From Peribolospora baueri (lineage: Eukaryota > Basidiomycota > Peribolosporomycetes > Peribolosporales > Peribolosporaceae), in assembly GCA_029717555.1 (NCBI GenBank), contig JAMDHS010000007.1:248001-312000 (forward strand): a stretch of DNA of 64,000 nt. The letters run 5' to 3'. Numbering within the stretch: position 1 is the first letter of the stretch; each line of letters begins with the position of its first letter. Below the pieces are notes generated by a model. It did no database searches. It was given only the letters and a program-made list of their open reading frames with translations, and was not told the origin of the DNA. Shown here piece after piece: positions 11,402-22,711 of this stretch. The position numbers and the translations under genes are program-made.

Positions 11402-13008
11402 CCGTTGGAGACCGAGACGATCCTGGATGAAAGCAAGCAGAACAGAACTGCTTACGGCCGGACAGCACGCACCTTCATGGACCTTCGTCCTGCCTCGGGC
11501 GGCTAACTGGGCCGCTTAGTTAGCTCTTGCTACCGACCACATGTCAGTCACTCGCAGTCTCGACTCCGGCCCAGTGGAAGAGAAGCGCGGAGAGATCGCG
11601 CGCGCCAAGACCGACGGGACAGAAAAAAGCGGTGCCACGGAACGCTTCCCGGTCGGACGACGTGCGCGCGCGCGCGCCGCCAAGCCAACGCAGGGTCCCC
11701 ACCAGCGCTTGTTCTTACGCGTCCTGCGTGCAATGCGAGCGCTGCCCTTGTACGTTACATACATACATTCATACATACCGCAGACGGGCCTCGACCGACC
11801 AGAGAGGGCCTCGAACCACATGTATGCGGTTTCTTTGCGTGTATGAAAGAAGGAAAACACAAGGAGCGGGCGGATGGCAAGCAGCTTGCGCGCGACCGGC
11901 CGATAGCTAACACACCTGTCCCGCGCGTGGGTTGGTGGCAAGGCGCCGCTGCGATCGCCTGCAGAAAGAAGTTGGCCCAGGGAAGCCGTCGCGCGACGCC
12001 CGAGGCGAGCTCGGGGCGCAGTGGGGCGTTGGGCGACGCAGTATCCGCTGTGCTCAGCAATAGGCGGTCCTCGCCAGACTACGATAGCGAGTGAGCGAGA
12101 CCGACGTCCTGCTAGCCACACAACTTGGGCATCTTTGCTGAGAATGGTGGCGTGCCCAACTGAACCGACCCGACCCGACGGGACGGACGACACGCGTCAC
12201 GCCCTCGCTTTGTTCGAGCAGCCGCCGTGTCAGATTAGTACGCAGGATTTAACTGCACCCCAGACGCGGACGCAAATGCTCGGCGGGGGAACAAAGACTG
12301 GCAGGCTTTCCTTTCCCCGTCGGGGAGGACCGGGGGAGTGGCACAGACGGTGGCCGCGCTCGGCCAGCTCCCGTCCACGAGCAACGTGTTCGCCGCAGCA
12401 CGGCGCCCAGCCTGGGGCTCACGGCGACGTGAGCCGTTTTCAGAGACACATCCGTCAGGGCGCCCGGGCGGTTGGTTATGTTCGCGTCGCGAAGGAGAGC
12501 GTTCGTTTCGCGTAGACAGCCTGAGACAAGGCACGTGACAAGGTTCGCCGTGGTCAGAGCGGAGGCCGGCGGCCCACTTCACTTCCGGATGGTCAATGAC
12601 CATAAGCAAATACGGGGCTGCGTTATAGGTTCAGACAGACCCCGACCGCGATGGCCATCCCCCAACTTCAGCCGGAACACACTTATCTTTTTTTTTTTTG
12701 CGCGAGCGGCAAATGCCGCAAGTCTCACCATCTCACCCACTCACCTTTGCCCCGCCTCACCAAGGGCGGAAGCCAAGAAGCAGCGGCGCCAAGAGGAGGA
12801 AGAGAATGCGAAACACGGCGCGACGGAGGCGCGAATCCGGCGGACGGAACCCGGTGTCGCGGTTCCTGGGGCCGGGCCTCCACCGCGTACGCAAAGCTTC
12901 CATGCCGGCCGAGGGCCTTCTCACGCATCCCGTCTTATCTTGCCGATCGGCGGTCGACGTGGAAGGGAAGAAGAAAAAGTTGATGGGTTCCAATTTCGGC
13001 GTCTTTAG

Positions 13009-13430
13009 GGCGAGGTAGAGAAGTTCTCCCTCGGTGATGGACTGAACACATCGGCCTCCCAAGGTGAGACTGGCGCGGGCGTCAGTCCTGGTGTTATCGT
13101 CGTCTTCTCTGGATTCCTCGATCACATCATTAGCACCACCGGCCTCGACTCATCCGCACAAGCTGCCTTGGCCGAAGCGGAGGAACGCGAGCGACGATTC
13201 AGAGGAGCCGCGGGTCGGGCCTTTGTTTCACCGCTCTTCATCCGACGAAGGCCTCAGCGGAGGCGGTCCGCGCGATGATTCAGTCTCAGACACCTCGCAC
13301 CTCGCCGTGCTCCTCTCGCACGAGCTCTCCCACCTCCTCCTCTCCCACGACATCGAGACGCTCTCCGTGCGCACCTTGCTCCTCCCCTCTCTCTCCTCTA
13401 TTCTCGTCGACGTCATCCGCGTCGTGAGCG
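13009..13430 (+). pseudogene. OMA1-like M48 metallopeptidase fragment
   Basis: A piece resembling the catalytic region of the mitochondrial inner-membrane protease OMA1. A possible acceptor (CTTTAG ending at 13008) opens a frame reading GVSPGVIVVFSGFLDHIIST, like the OMA1 segment before the active site. After a change of frame, SHLAVLLSHELSHLLLSHDI follows with an intact HELSH zinc motif, then LLLPSLSSILVDVIRV and a GTGAGC donor-like site. The frame change could be a 70-nt intron (weak GTCGGG donor at about 13209, CAG at about 13278) or a frameshift. Neither the presequence and N-terminal domain nor the downstream glutamate zinc-ligand region was found nearby on this strand, so I call it a partial or decaying copy. 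A poorly conserved live gene with unrecognised outer exons is the alternative. Confidence 0.45.
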
Positions 13431-16400
13431 CGTACGCGCGTGTTCGCGCGCGTAGTTGCCTGCGCAGTCGCTGCGCCTGCGATGGCGGTAGCGATGACGA
13501 CGTGCTGCGGCTTGCGCAGCTCGCGTACTTGCGTTAGCGCCAGAGTGAGGTGTTCGTCAGCGATGGCCGATGTGCGACGTGCGTATGTGACTTCACCGCG
13601 CGGCGCGTTGCGTCGTGGCGTTGCACTAGCTCGGTACCTGTGCTATCCTCGGTCGACGCGTCCAAGCTTCCGTCGAACCCGATCCCTGTCTATCAGCGTT
13701 TGCTTGCAACGTCATCCTCGGGCGCCGTCGGGACGCGTCGACCGCCCTGCCCTCCACGTGGCCCGCCCCCTGGCCGCGTTCCTCGGCTACCCTCTGTTCC
13801 ATGTAACTTGCACGCGTGCGCATATGTATGACGAGACCGGGTCCCAATCTAGAGCACACTCGCGCAAGCAGCCCCGGCTTGGTTTGGGCCAAGTGGACTC
13901 CTGCTGAGACGAAGTAGGCCGGAAAAGAAGAGGCCCCACGGCGTCATCACGTCGCTCATTGCGCCATGGCAGCCGTTTCGATCTCTACGGAAGTTCGCTG
14001 ACGGTCGCGAGCCGCATGTAAACAAAAGCGCAGTCTTTTGTTCTCGCGCGGCAACATGGACCAGGGAAGGGTCGGCCTCCGTTTGGCAAGTGCAGGCGCC
14101 TCGCCAGGGTCCGAAATGCTTGGTCAGCCAACGATCCACACTGTAGCGTCGACCTAGCGCATAACGACCGCCTACGGGTACGGTAAGCAGTCGCTTAGAC
14201 GGACCCCCGAACGACAGTAAGCAACAAGTCCTAGTTCAAACGCGCCGCGAATTAGCGAGCTAGAGTCTCGCCGTCGGCCGTCGTTTGTTAGCTAGCATGC
14301 CCACCCAAGTCTGACGCAAGAGACGAGGGCGAGGTGATCTTCGCAGCTCGCGAGACCCAATCACCGCCTGGGTATAGTAGTGAAACGAACGTAGATGATG
14401 TTCATTGTCGCGACTCGCCCGGATCGGCCCGGCCTCAGTCAATCGTTGAGACCTCGCGTCAGATGACGTTTAGCATGTGCGACGACCACAGTCGAGCCTG
14501 GCTTGCGTGCGATAGTGCGTTGATAAGTTTCAGGTCGCGGTCTGCTCTATATTCGTCCTTTGTCGCTTGAGTCTCGCGCAGAGCCTAACTGAGCCCGTGG
14601 CGTCGGATCCGCATCGATGTCTCGTCCTCCTCTTTCCTAGCCCGTTCCATCGCTCTGACCCCTAAATCCCCGTCAATAGGCATCAGTCCACGAGCTAACT
14701 GGCGACCACTGGACTGTACGTCGTCATCAACTTGGGTCGAAGAACTTGTCCAAGCCGCCGACAACTGATGTGAGCGAAACGAAGCCACGTGCTTGGCGTC
14801 CTTCCACCCACCGCGGTCCCACGGCTTCACTTTTTCTATCTTTGTTCGCGCCGGCCTTGCCGACCTGCGTCGTCCAACCAACCCCCCTGTGCGGGCCCGC
14901 GATACTCTTCCTCTTGGCCGTTTTCGTTGCAAGCGTTTCCTAGACATGGCTGCGACAGAGCGGCAAGGATGGATGGAGGCCTGGGCGCAAACGACGGTCA
15001 GCGGAAGAGAGATCATCCCCCCGCCGAGCTTCCGCGTCCTTCTCATCTCGGCCCGGACAGAGAGTACCGTCACAGTACGCCGGGTGCCGCCGGGCACCAT
15101 CACGAACCTGTTGTTTCCTTTCTCCCTCCCCTCCGTGACCTTGGTTCCACTGCCACGCCCGCCAGACGACGCCGCCGAGGTCCGTGCGCTCCCTCGTTGT
15201 CTTCGTCCTCATCACCCCCGATCTCGGCAGGACGACGGACGGACGGAAGATGGACGAATCGGGAGAACGCTTTCAGAACCCGTCAGGGCTCGGCCGGATT
15301 TCGTTCTTCTTTCTCTCGTAGTCCCGGCCTCTGCGCCACGTCGTGCCTTCCAACTGGCGCCGACTGACGACAGACGGCTCCCGTCGTTCGGCCGGCCGGA
15401 CCCCTCCGGCCGAGAGTGCGTCGGGCGCCGCCCAGACCCGCCCGGCGCCGTACGTATGTGTGTGTGCATGTATGTATGTGACATCACATCGTGTACTGGA
15501 GTAGAGTCGCATGACTACGACACGTATGTCTGCCCGTACCACACATATATATGTCCTGGTAAGAGAAGCAAGGACACGCTCACGACTGCGAGCGCGTGTC
15601 GTCCCGCGGGCTCATTTCCTGCGCGCATTGAACGTCATATGGAGGTGTCTTACATCACCATGAAACGCAAGGACATATGCCGCGCATGTGCATGTGTGCG
15701 TGCGACCGCAAGACGTGCTCCTTGTCGCAGTCTCCGCGGATCGCTCCTCTTTCTTCGCAAGCATGCTTGTACATGTGCATGGCCGTATGGACGCCAGGTG
15801 CCATCTGCAAAGTCCCAAGCGACCTGTTCGGCGAGCCCCGGCCGTCTGCGCTTATCAGTCCTTGTCTCGCCCCCTTTCCTTCTTGTCTTCTTTCCTTTTT
15901 GCTTTGCCCAGGCAGAAAGAAGATGCGAGGACTGGCGTACCGATTTTCGCTTAGCAGCGACCCACCAGCAAGGGCAAGCAACGCTGTCGGGAACTGTTCC
16001 CGGCAACGCCCGATCGCTCGGCTCGTCTCGCATCTCACCACCCGCCCTCGCACCTCCGCCCACCAGCCGGTGCAGGGCCTTGTGAGAGGAGGGCCGGCAT
16101 GGGCGTCAGCACTGCCATATGCATCGCATTCCACCCGTCTTCTCTCTCGACCGCGGACAGCGTGCTTGGGAGAATCCCGGTCGGTCGGCACCGCTTGCCT
16201 GGGCCCTGAAAGATGAGCTTTATTATGCGTCGCGACGACGTACCGGAAAGGAAATTTGAAGGAGGACGATGAAGCCGAAAGGTTGCCCGCCGGCATTCCG
16301 GGTCGGTGGGCGGAGGCCACTCCGCGCTCGTGTGTGCGCTAGCCCAACGCTCGGAGGGTGGACCTTTTGGCTGACAGTCAGCGTCACGCTGGACACGCGA

Positions 16401-16646
16401 TTGCACTGGCTGGGCCGTAACCGTGTGCCGAGTACGAGCACCGTCAACGTCGCTCACACCCGCTCGCGATGGTGACTAGGCGTTCGACGACTCGCAGCGA
16501 ATCGATTAGGGATTCTTTGCCAATCTTAAACGTACAGTCGAAGAACGGCCTCGTCGAAGGACGGTGTGTTGACGACATGTAGCATACACGGCATCAACGG
16601 CCACGTATACGTCCGGCCCAGGCTGTTCAGCTCCCCTCCCCACCGC
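13431..16646. other. Gene-poor interval between the OMA1-like fragment and the MARCH5-like gene
   Basis: No gene is supported. The longest open frame (about 14793-16085, +) begins at TTG, has no family resemblance and is overlapped by other long frames on both strands, as expected in GC-rich DNA. TG/CATG-rich short repeats occur near 15448-15480 and 15660-15790. Confidence 0.5.
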
Positions 16647-18724
16647 TCACCGTCGCTCCCTCAGCTCCAAGCTGTCCACGAGTTGTCCGCTGAACGGCAG
16701 GTCAACGACGCGCCGACTGCGCCTCTGCCGGAGCTTGAGCCAGCGAAAGAGCAGCCTCGACGCGTCCTTGAGGACGACGAAGAGACCCAGCCCGAGCGCG
16801 TTCCGCCACCACACCGGATCGAGGTCGGAAAAGCTGAGCGGGTGGAGCAGGCTCAGTCTCGGCTCAGCAGCGGTCGGCGCGAGGCCGCCTGAAAAGAGGC
16901 TCTCCAGCACCGACGGCTGCGCCTTTGCGTACCGCGATCCGTCGAAGAGCGGCAAGATGCCCATAAGCTCGCTGGCGTCCGAAGAAGGACGAGGCGCAAA
17001 CGGACCTGTCATGCCGAGCACCTTCCTTAACCGGCTGCTGTATCGGGCTAGTCGGGCGAGCAGGCTGCCCATGATGGACGAGACATGGGGCATGAGCAGT
17101 GCTCCCACCGCCAGTCGTCCCACCGAGTGGCGTGTGACGATCAGTGTCTCCTCATCTACCGCCCGTCCTTCCTCACCCTCTCCCGGCGCAACACCCTCGG
17201 TCTCCTCTTCTTCCCACCCTTCGTCCTGAGGATCATCCCCGTCCAGCACGACCACCCGCCTTCGACCGCGATCTCCCACCGGTAGCTGTTGCATCGAATC
17301 GACATCCCTCCCGTCCGCCGTTGTCGAAGACCGCGCACGACCGCGAGATGAGGAGGAAGGGCCGGGCTTGAGTACGGCACGGAAGATGCGCCGTTTGAGG
17401 GCGAGATACAGCATCCGGACCCACGGGAGGATGCACACCGTCCACATGGGCGAAGGCGGGTACCCCAACAGCTGGTGGCGTTGTGGCGACCATGGCAAAG
17501 ACGGGTAGTGCAGCGTCGTCGTGTGGATTTGCGTCGCTGGGAGGGCGAGGTAGACCGGAAGCCAGGAAATGAGGTGGTCGAAGAGGCGAGTGCGGGCTGC
17601 CGTGAGCACAAAGGGAATCATCGGCAGATTCACCTGGAGACGTGAAACAAATCGTCATTTCCAGTCAGCTCTTATCGGGGCTCGCTGAGGCCCAACCCCC
17701 TTGTGAAGGCAAAGATAAAGACGTTGCGTGCTCACATAGTAATGCCATGGCCAAGGACGGGCGAGCACTCTGGACGCCGCCTGAGCACCGAGGAAGAGTC
17801 GAAGTGCGTGGGCGCCATATGCGGCGGAGGAGATAAGGATGGCAGCGGCGACGGCTGTAGCGGGGGAAGAAAGATGAGCATCATCGAGCATCGTCAGCTA
17901 CGCAGAGATTCCCCCCGAGAACAACCTCGTCCAGAGCCATCGCTCTCTGAGATCAACTCACCCCCAGCGCTGAGGTGTGGAACCACTCTGCCGATCACTT
18001 GATCCCCCGCCTCGAGCAGACGAAGGAGTGCCGGCGTGGTTTCTACAATCTGGAATGGTTCGCCACATTGTGGGCACGATGGTGTGCTCATCGGCTTGGA
18101 AGCTCGAAGGTGTGCTATCCAGGAAAGAAGGCACTGTACAACAAATACATGAGAAAGGAAAGGGTTTAAAAACAAGTGGAATCAACAAAATCGTTCTAAT
18201 CAGCGGGGATTGCCCCTAGACTTTTCCATGAAATACTTTCTCACCGACTCGTGTGCAACGAGCGTGCATTTGCAAGGATGAACAAACCGTCTCCTGCTCC
18301 CTCGTATTGCACGCCTCTCTCCACGATTTCGCTGCCATTGTGACGACGCGGAGGAGACGGGGACGGAATCTGCGACGGCGGTGTCGGCGGTCTCCTCCTC
18401 CGAGCAGATCCAGCAGCTCTTCACCCTCAGATCGTTTACCGTGACCAGCCGAGTAGGCAGCACGCTAATGGTGGAAAATGAAGACCGAAGCGGCCGCTTC
18501 TCCTCGGAACGAGACATCCTCGCGGCAGTGGGAGTCGTAGGTGGCCCATCGGCTGGGAGCTCCGTGGCGGCCGGATGGAGTGCAGCGTCTGGGACGTACA
18601 TATGGTTTGCAGAGGGTCTCGCAGTTAATGAAGAGGAAACGTCTTGCAGCGAGTGCAAGAGGGAGTCTGTGTGCAGGGGGTCTCCGGCAGCACGACGAGA
18701 AGGAAGATGGGAATAAGAAGACAT
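16647..18724 (-). CDS. Membrane RING-CH E3 ubiquitin ligase, MARCH5/MITOL-like
   Basis: Four exons (18724-18245, 18133-17962, 17854-17736, 17633-16647) give 585 aa. A RING-CH (C4HC3) finger begins at KSCWIC; after a ~40-residue insert it continues CKCTLVAHESCLLSW and closes with SCPQCGEPF. Several hydrophobic segments follow: AVAAAILISSAAYGA, NLPMIPFVL, WTVCILPWVRMLYLAL, VGALLMPHVSSIMGSLLA and LGLGLFVVLKDASRLLF. The order RING-CH then about four membrane segments, the CPQC-x-EPF-like exit and the two last segments match the mitochondrial outer-membrane ligase MARCH5 (human segments GALVFPTIATIVGKLMF and GGIAFVAIKGAFKVYF) rather than the larger Doa10. Mitochondrial location is inferred. A more upstream frame starts only at GTG, so the ATG of MSSYSHLP is chosen. 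Confidence 0.8.
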
Positions 18725-19105
18725 GCCGGCGGGTCGACGATGGACGTCGTTGGAAGGATGGATGGTGAGCAGCGTCTGCGAAGTGGGTCTCGACTGCGGC
18801 ACCGCCAACTTTCCACGTGACTTAATTGGGTTACACGCGCGAGACGCGGCGGAGCCGGAAGGAGAGCTATGAGCAGAGGGGGCCACAAGTTTCGTTTATC
18901 CTTCATCCTCCATTCCATTCTTCATCCTTCATCTCCTCGCAGTTTCTGCCCGCACCATCCATCAACCGCGCTTAGCGCGCCCGACAACATTCACGAATGC
19001 TACCCCCCGCCAAGTGCACTTCAACGCTTCTTCGACCTCAGACCTCTGTCCTTGATTAATAGACAAGCGCGTCCCAGCAACCAAAGTGACTTGATATCTC
19101 CCACG
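18725..19105. promoter_or_regulatory. Divergent promoter of MARCH5-like and coiled-coil genes
   Basis: A 381-bp interval between divergent start codons. It contains a CACGTG E-box at 18814-18819 and CATCC-rich pyrimidine sequence. No TATA element was recognised. Confidence 0.5.
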
Positions 19106-22100
19106 ATGGCATCTTTCTCTCTCTCCAACGTCAATTCTCTCTGGCGTGCCCAGGCTGCAGCGAACGATAAGACCGGAGACGTCCATGATCTCAATCCCCA
19201 CGAACAGAAACGATCCTCGCCTAGCTCTGAGAAGCGAGCCCAGGTCGGGGAAGGTGGCACCGACTCGAAAAAAGCTAGAACGCATGGATTGTCTGAGCAA
19301 TCATTTGTTCGTCGGGGTGGAGGGGTCGTGCTTGTAAATCCTGGAGGTGCGTTCCATCATCACGTCTGGCCTTTTTCCTGGTGTCACTGAAGTCGCTGAC
19401 GCGCGCTTTTATCGTGTCGACACTATTACCGTCGATCAGATGGCAGCATGAGCTCACGACACTCGAACGATCCTTCGACCTCGCTGACCTTAAGAGACAT
19501 AAACAACACTGGTCCGATGGACCATATCGACGCCACTGTCGCATCTCTTGCCGCCTTCGCTTCTCCCGCCCCTTTCCGAGGTCCACCTGCCGATATGTCC
19601 TCGGAAGCATCTATCTTCAACCCTGGCGGCGGTGAAGCCAGCAATTCAAGCGCTACTGTGACGGAATCTTCATTGACTACGGCTGCACCTACCACGCCTG
19701 GCCGTCCCAGCACCAGTAAGGACCAATCAGAATCAGCAGCCACGCCGCATAACGATCCTCCCGTCGTGCGAACGCCCAAGTCTATTCTCAGACTCCGAGC
19801 TCCCGGCGGCGGCGCGACGCTAGGCACACCTACCGGAGGAGGTTCGTCTACGCCGAAGAGCGTTGCGTGGGGCAAGTTTGGTACGCGCATCTTCAGCGCC
19901 GACTCGTACGGTTTGAGCGGAGACGCGAGTATAGAGGAGCTCGAGCAGAGCATCGGGTCAATCGCAACCGACGACGGTCTGTATCCTGGGCCTCGTGTGC
20001 AAAGCTCTGCGGGCGCGGGCGAGGGTGAAGATGGGTCGGACAGACGGCAGGATGACAACGAGATGGACGAAGCCGCCGCTGTAGAGAAGACTGTGAGCTT
20101 TCTCTCGCCCTCCCAGCAAGACACGTCATCAGCGTCCACTCGTCCCTCCCATTCGCCATCGCCCAGCATCAGTTCACGCTCTCCTGGGGCTTCTCGTACC
20201 TCATCTAACCGCGCACCTTCTCCCATGCCTCCACTTGGGCCGTCATCTGGGACGCCAAGGAAATCTTGGGCAAACGATGGCAAGGCGTCCACCTCACCGA
20301 CAACCTCTCCAGACCCGAGCAATGCGTTCGCTTTTGTCTCTCCTGCTAGTGCACACATTAGCAAAGGGAATCGGCGTCTGTCTTTCAACCTCTCGCGTGA
20401 ATGGCCCGCCTTTCAAGGCACCGGCGGACTCAGCAACCTGGAGGAGGACGAGCGGGAGGGTCAAGCCGAGGACCTGAGTTTGGATGTCAGCAAGGACTCG
20501 TCTTCGCTCCTGAGCGGCGCAAACGGGCCGTCCCCGGACCGTGTTGGGAACAACTCGAAGGAAAACAGCTACGATGATGACGAAGAACCCGATTCGGCCG
20601 TCTTCCGAGCCGAGGCGGCGAGACTCGAGGCGCGAGAGTTTCAGTCGACGCCAGTGAGGGCTTTTCCTACGACGCCACAATCCAAGCAGCTCACGTCCGT
20701 TTCTCCCTCATCAGTTGGGGACGCATTCGTCTCATTCGCTGCAAACGCGATCACCCCTCGAATGACACCTGGAAGCTCATACGCGACGCCATTCAAGAGT
20801 CTAGAGGACGCTGGAGGAGACGTTTCTGTCTACGCCACACCCGGTCAGTCCAGGGCTCCCGTCTGCGCTACGTCGGATCAGTCCAGAGCTTCTGCCTACG
20901 CTACGCCGGATCAGGAGGACGCTGGAGGTGACGTTTCTGTCTACGCCACACCCTGTCAGTCCAGGGCTCTCGTCTGCGCTACGCCGGATCAGTCCAGAGC
21001 TTCTATCTACGCTACGCCGGATCAGTCCAGAGTTTCTGTCTACGCTACGCCGGATCAGTTTAAGCCGGATCAGTCCAGAGAGATCTGGCTAGCTCAAGCC
21101 GCGCTCGCAGATGCGCAAGCCAAGGTCAGCGCCAGCTGGGAAGGCCGCTACGCGACGGTCAAGGCCAAGACGGACCTCCTCGAAGCGGAGACGGAGCGGC
21201 TGCGCAAGGTTGAGGAGCTCGCTATGCGGCGCGCCGAAGACGCGGAACGCGCACGAGACGAGGCTTACGCTCTCGTGGAACTTGCCCGGGAGGAAATTCG
21301 GAGGGGGCACGAAGAGTTCGAAAGGAAGCAGGCGGAGACTGCGGCTCTGGTCGTCAAGCTGAAAGAGCAGATCGAGCGCAGGTCGCGGCTGGGACAGTCC
21401 GAGCGCGCATCGGAGATGGAGACGGGGAAGTCCTTTGACCAGGAGGGGAATGCTGCACTAAAGGAGGCCGTGGACATCGCCGAGCAAAGGGCCGAGGCCG
21501 CCGAACGTGCTCGAGACGAAGCCTACGCCCTTGCCGAGGAAGCACAAGAGGAGGCCCGTCAACGTCGGCAAGAATTCGAGGAAAAGGAGGCTCTTATCGA
21601 TGAGCTTGAGAGCCAAGCTGACCGCAACGCGCAGAGAGCCGAAGAGCGCGACCGAGACGAAGCGCACGACCTCCTTGCACGTGCCCAAGAGGAGGCCCGT
21701 CGACGTCAGGAAGATTTTGAGAAGAAGGAAGGCGAGACGGCGGCTCGGGTCGTTCAGCTGGAGGAGCAGCTCGAGCGCGCCTCCCGCAGGGCCGACAAAG
21801 TGGAGCGTGATCGGAATGAGGCCTTCGTCCTCGTCGACCGTGCAGAAGAGGAGATTCGGCGGGGCCGAGAGGAGGCAGAGAAGAAATTGACGGAGACCGA
21901 GGCTGTGGTCTCCGAGCTCGAGACGCTGCTCGAGCAGACCTCCCGGAGGGCTGACGACGCGGAGCGTGGCCGAGATGAGGCTCGCACGCTTGTCGAGCGC
22001 AGAGAGGAGGAGATTCGGCGGCTTCGGGAAGAGCTGGAGAAGAAGCAGGCGTTGACGAAGCGTCGGGTTTCTGAACTCGAGGCTCTTGTCGAACGCACAC

Positions 22101-22711
22101 CACGAAGGGCTGAGGACGCAGGGCGTGGTCGAGACGACTCTTATGCCGTGGTTGACAGCATGGCCCTGGCTCGCCTCGAGAAGAAGAACCTCAACCTCGA
22201 GGAGGACGTCGAGCAGCTCAATATCGCCTTGCACGCGCAGCAGGTGGAAAACAGCATGCTCAAGAGACAGCTCGCCAACGCAGGGATCGGTAGCGGCCTA
22301 CTAGAGAAGGTCGCTAGCACGCCGAAGACTCCGAAAACGGGCGGTAGAGCGAGCGGTCTGCCTAGCACCGTCACCGGAGCGACTCGCCTTGCTCCGCCTT
22401 CGTCGTCGAAGGATAGCGGCACGAAGAAGGTTGGCGCACCACTCGTTTCTCGCCGCCCGTCTGCCGTCAATCGTCGACTGTCAGCAGCTCCACCTTCAGT
22501 GCCCGAGGAGCGAGAGGATACAGAAGACATGACGACTAGTTCGATCGCCTCAAGCGCCTCGCGTAGACGGTCGACTTCTTCTTCCCTTTCGATGCGCGGC
22601 ACGGGAATGACATCCCGCCCTTCGACTACGGCAACCTTGCGCACCTCAACCCGGGCCAATGTCATTCAAGACACATCGAGAAGATCTTCGACGACGAGCA
22701 TCCGTAAATAA
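19106..22711 (+). CDS. Large Ser/Thr-rich coiled-coil protein with internal repeats
   Basis: Two exons, 19106-19346 and 19440-22711, join through a GTGCGT intron to 1,170 aa. The N-terminal ~550 residues are Ser/Pro/Thr-rich and look disordered, with TPKSILRLR and STPKSVAWGKFG resembling phospho-regulated boxes of spindle-pole proteins. Next comes a tandem YATPDQSR-type repeat (20803-21080). Residues of about 560-940 form a long charged coiled coil built from repeated ~53-residue modules containing RDEAYALVELAREEIRRG-like sequence. The basic Ser-rich C terminus (SSTTSIRK end) could bind microtubules or DNA. A cytoskeletal, septal or spindle-pole scaffold is plausible, but I do not recognise an orthologue and no enzymatic domain is visible. 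Confidence 0.8.
20803..21080 (+). repeat. In-frame 111-bp tandem duplication with 33-bp subrepeats
   Basis: Copy 1 (20803-20913) and copy 2 (20914-21024) start with the same bases encoding EDAGGDVSVYATP and are nearly identical. Within them and just after is an 11-codon subrepeat encoding QSRASAYATPD with small changes. Length is a multiple of three throughout, so the frame is kept. Confidence 0.85.

Larger units (their letters stand above)
8476..13008. other. Long gene-poor interval upstream of the kinase
   Basis: No complete gene was recognised. The part to about 11.3 kb is full of purine and pyrimidine runs, GGT repeats (about 8995-9035), A runs and tetranucleotide arrays. It may include a very long promoter or 5' leader for the kinase. 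From about 11.34 kb the texture changes: homopolymer runs become rare and CpG-rich mixed sequence takes over. Open frames of up to 225 codons occur here but have no recognisable family and mostly lack ATG starts. Confidence 0.5.

Noticed and set aside
11516-12193. 225-codon minus-strand open frame
   Set aside because: No family resemblance, no splice-supported extension and biased composition; treated as chance.
14793-16085. 430-codon plus-strand open frame in the gene-poor block
   Set aside because: It begins at TTG, shows no domain, and overlaps equally long frames on the other strand. Long chance frames are expected in GC-rich DNA.
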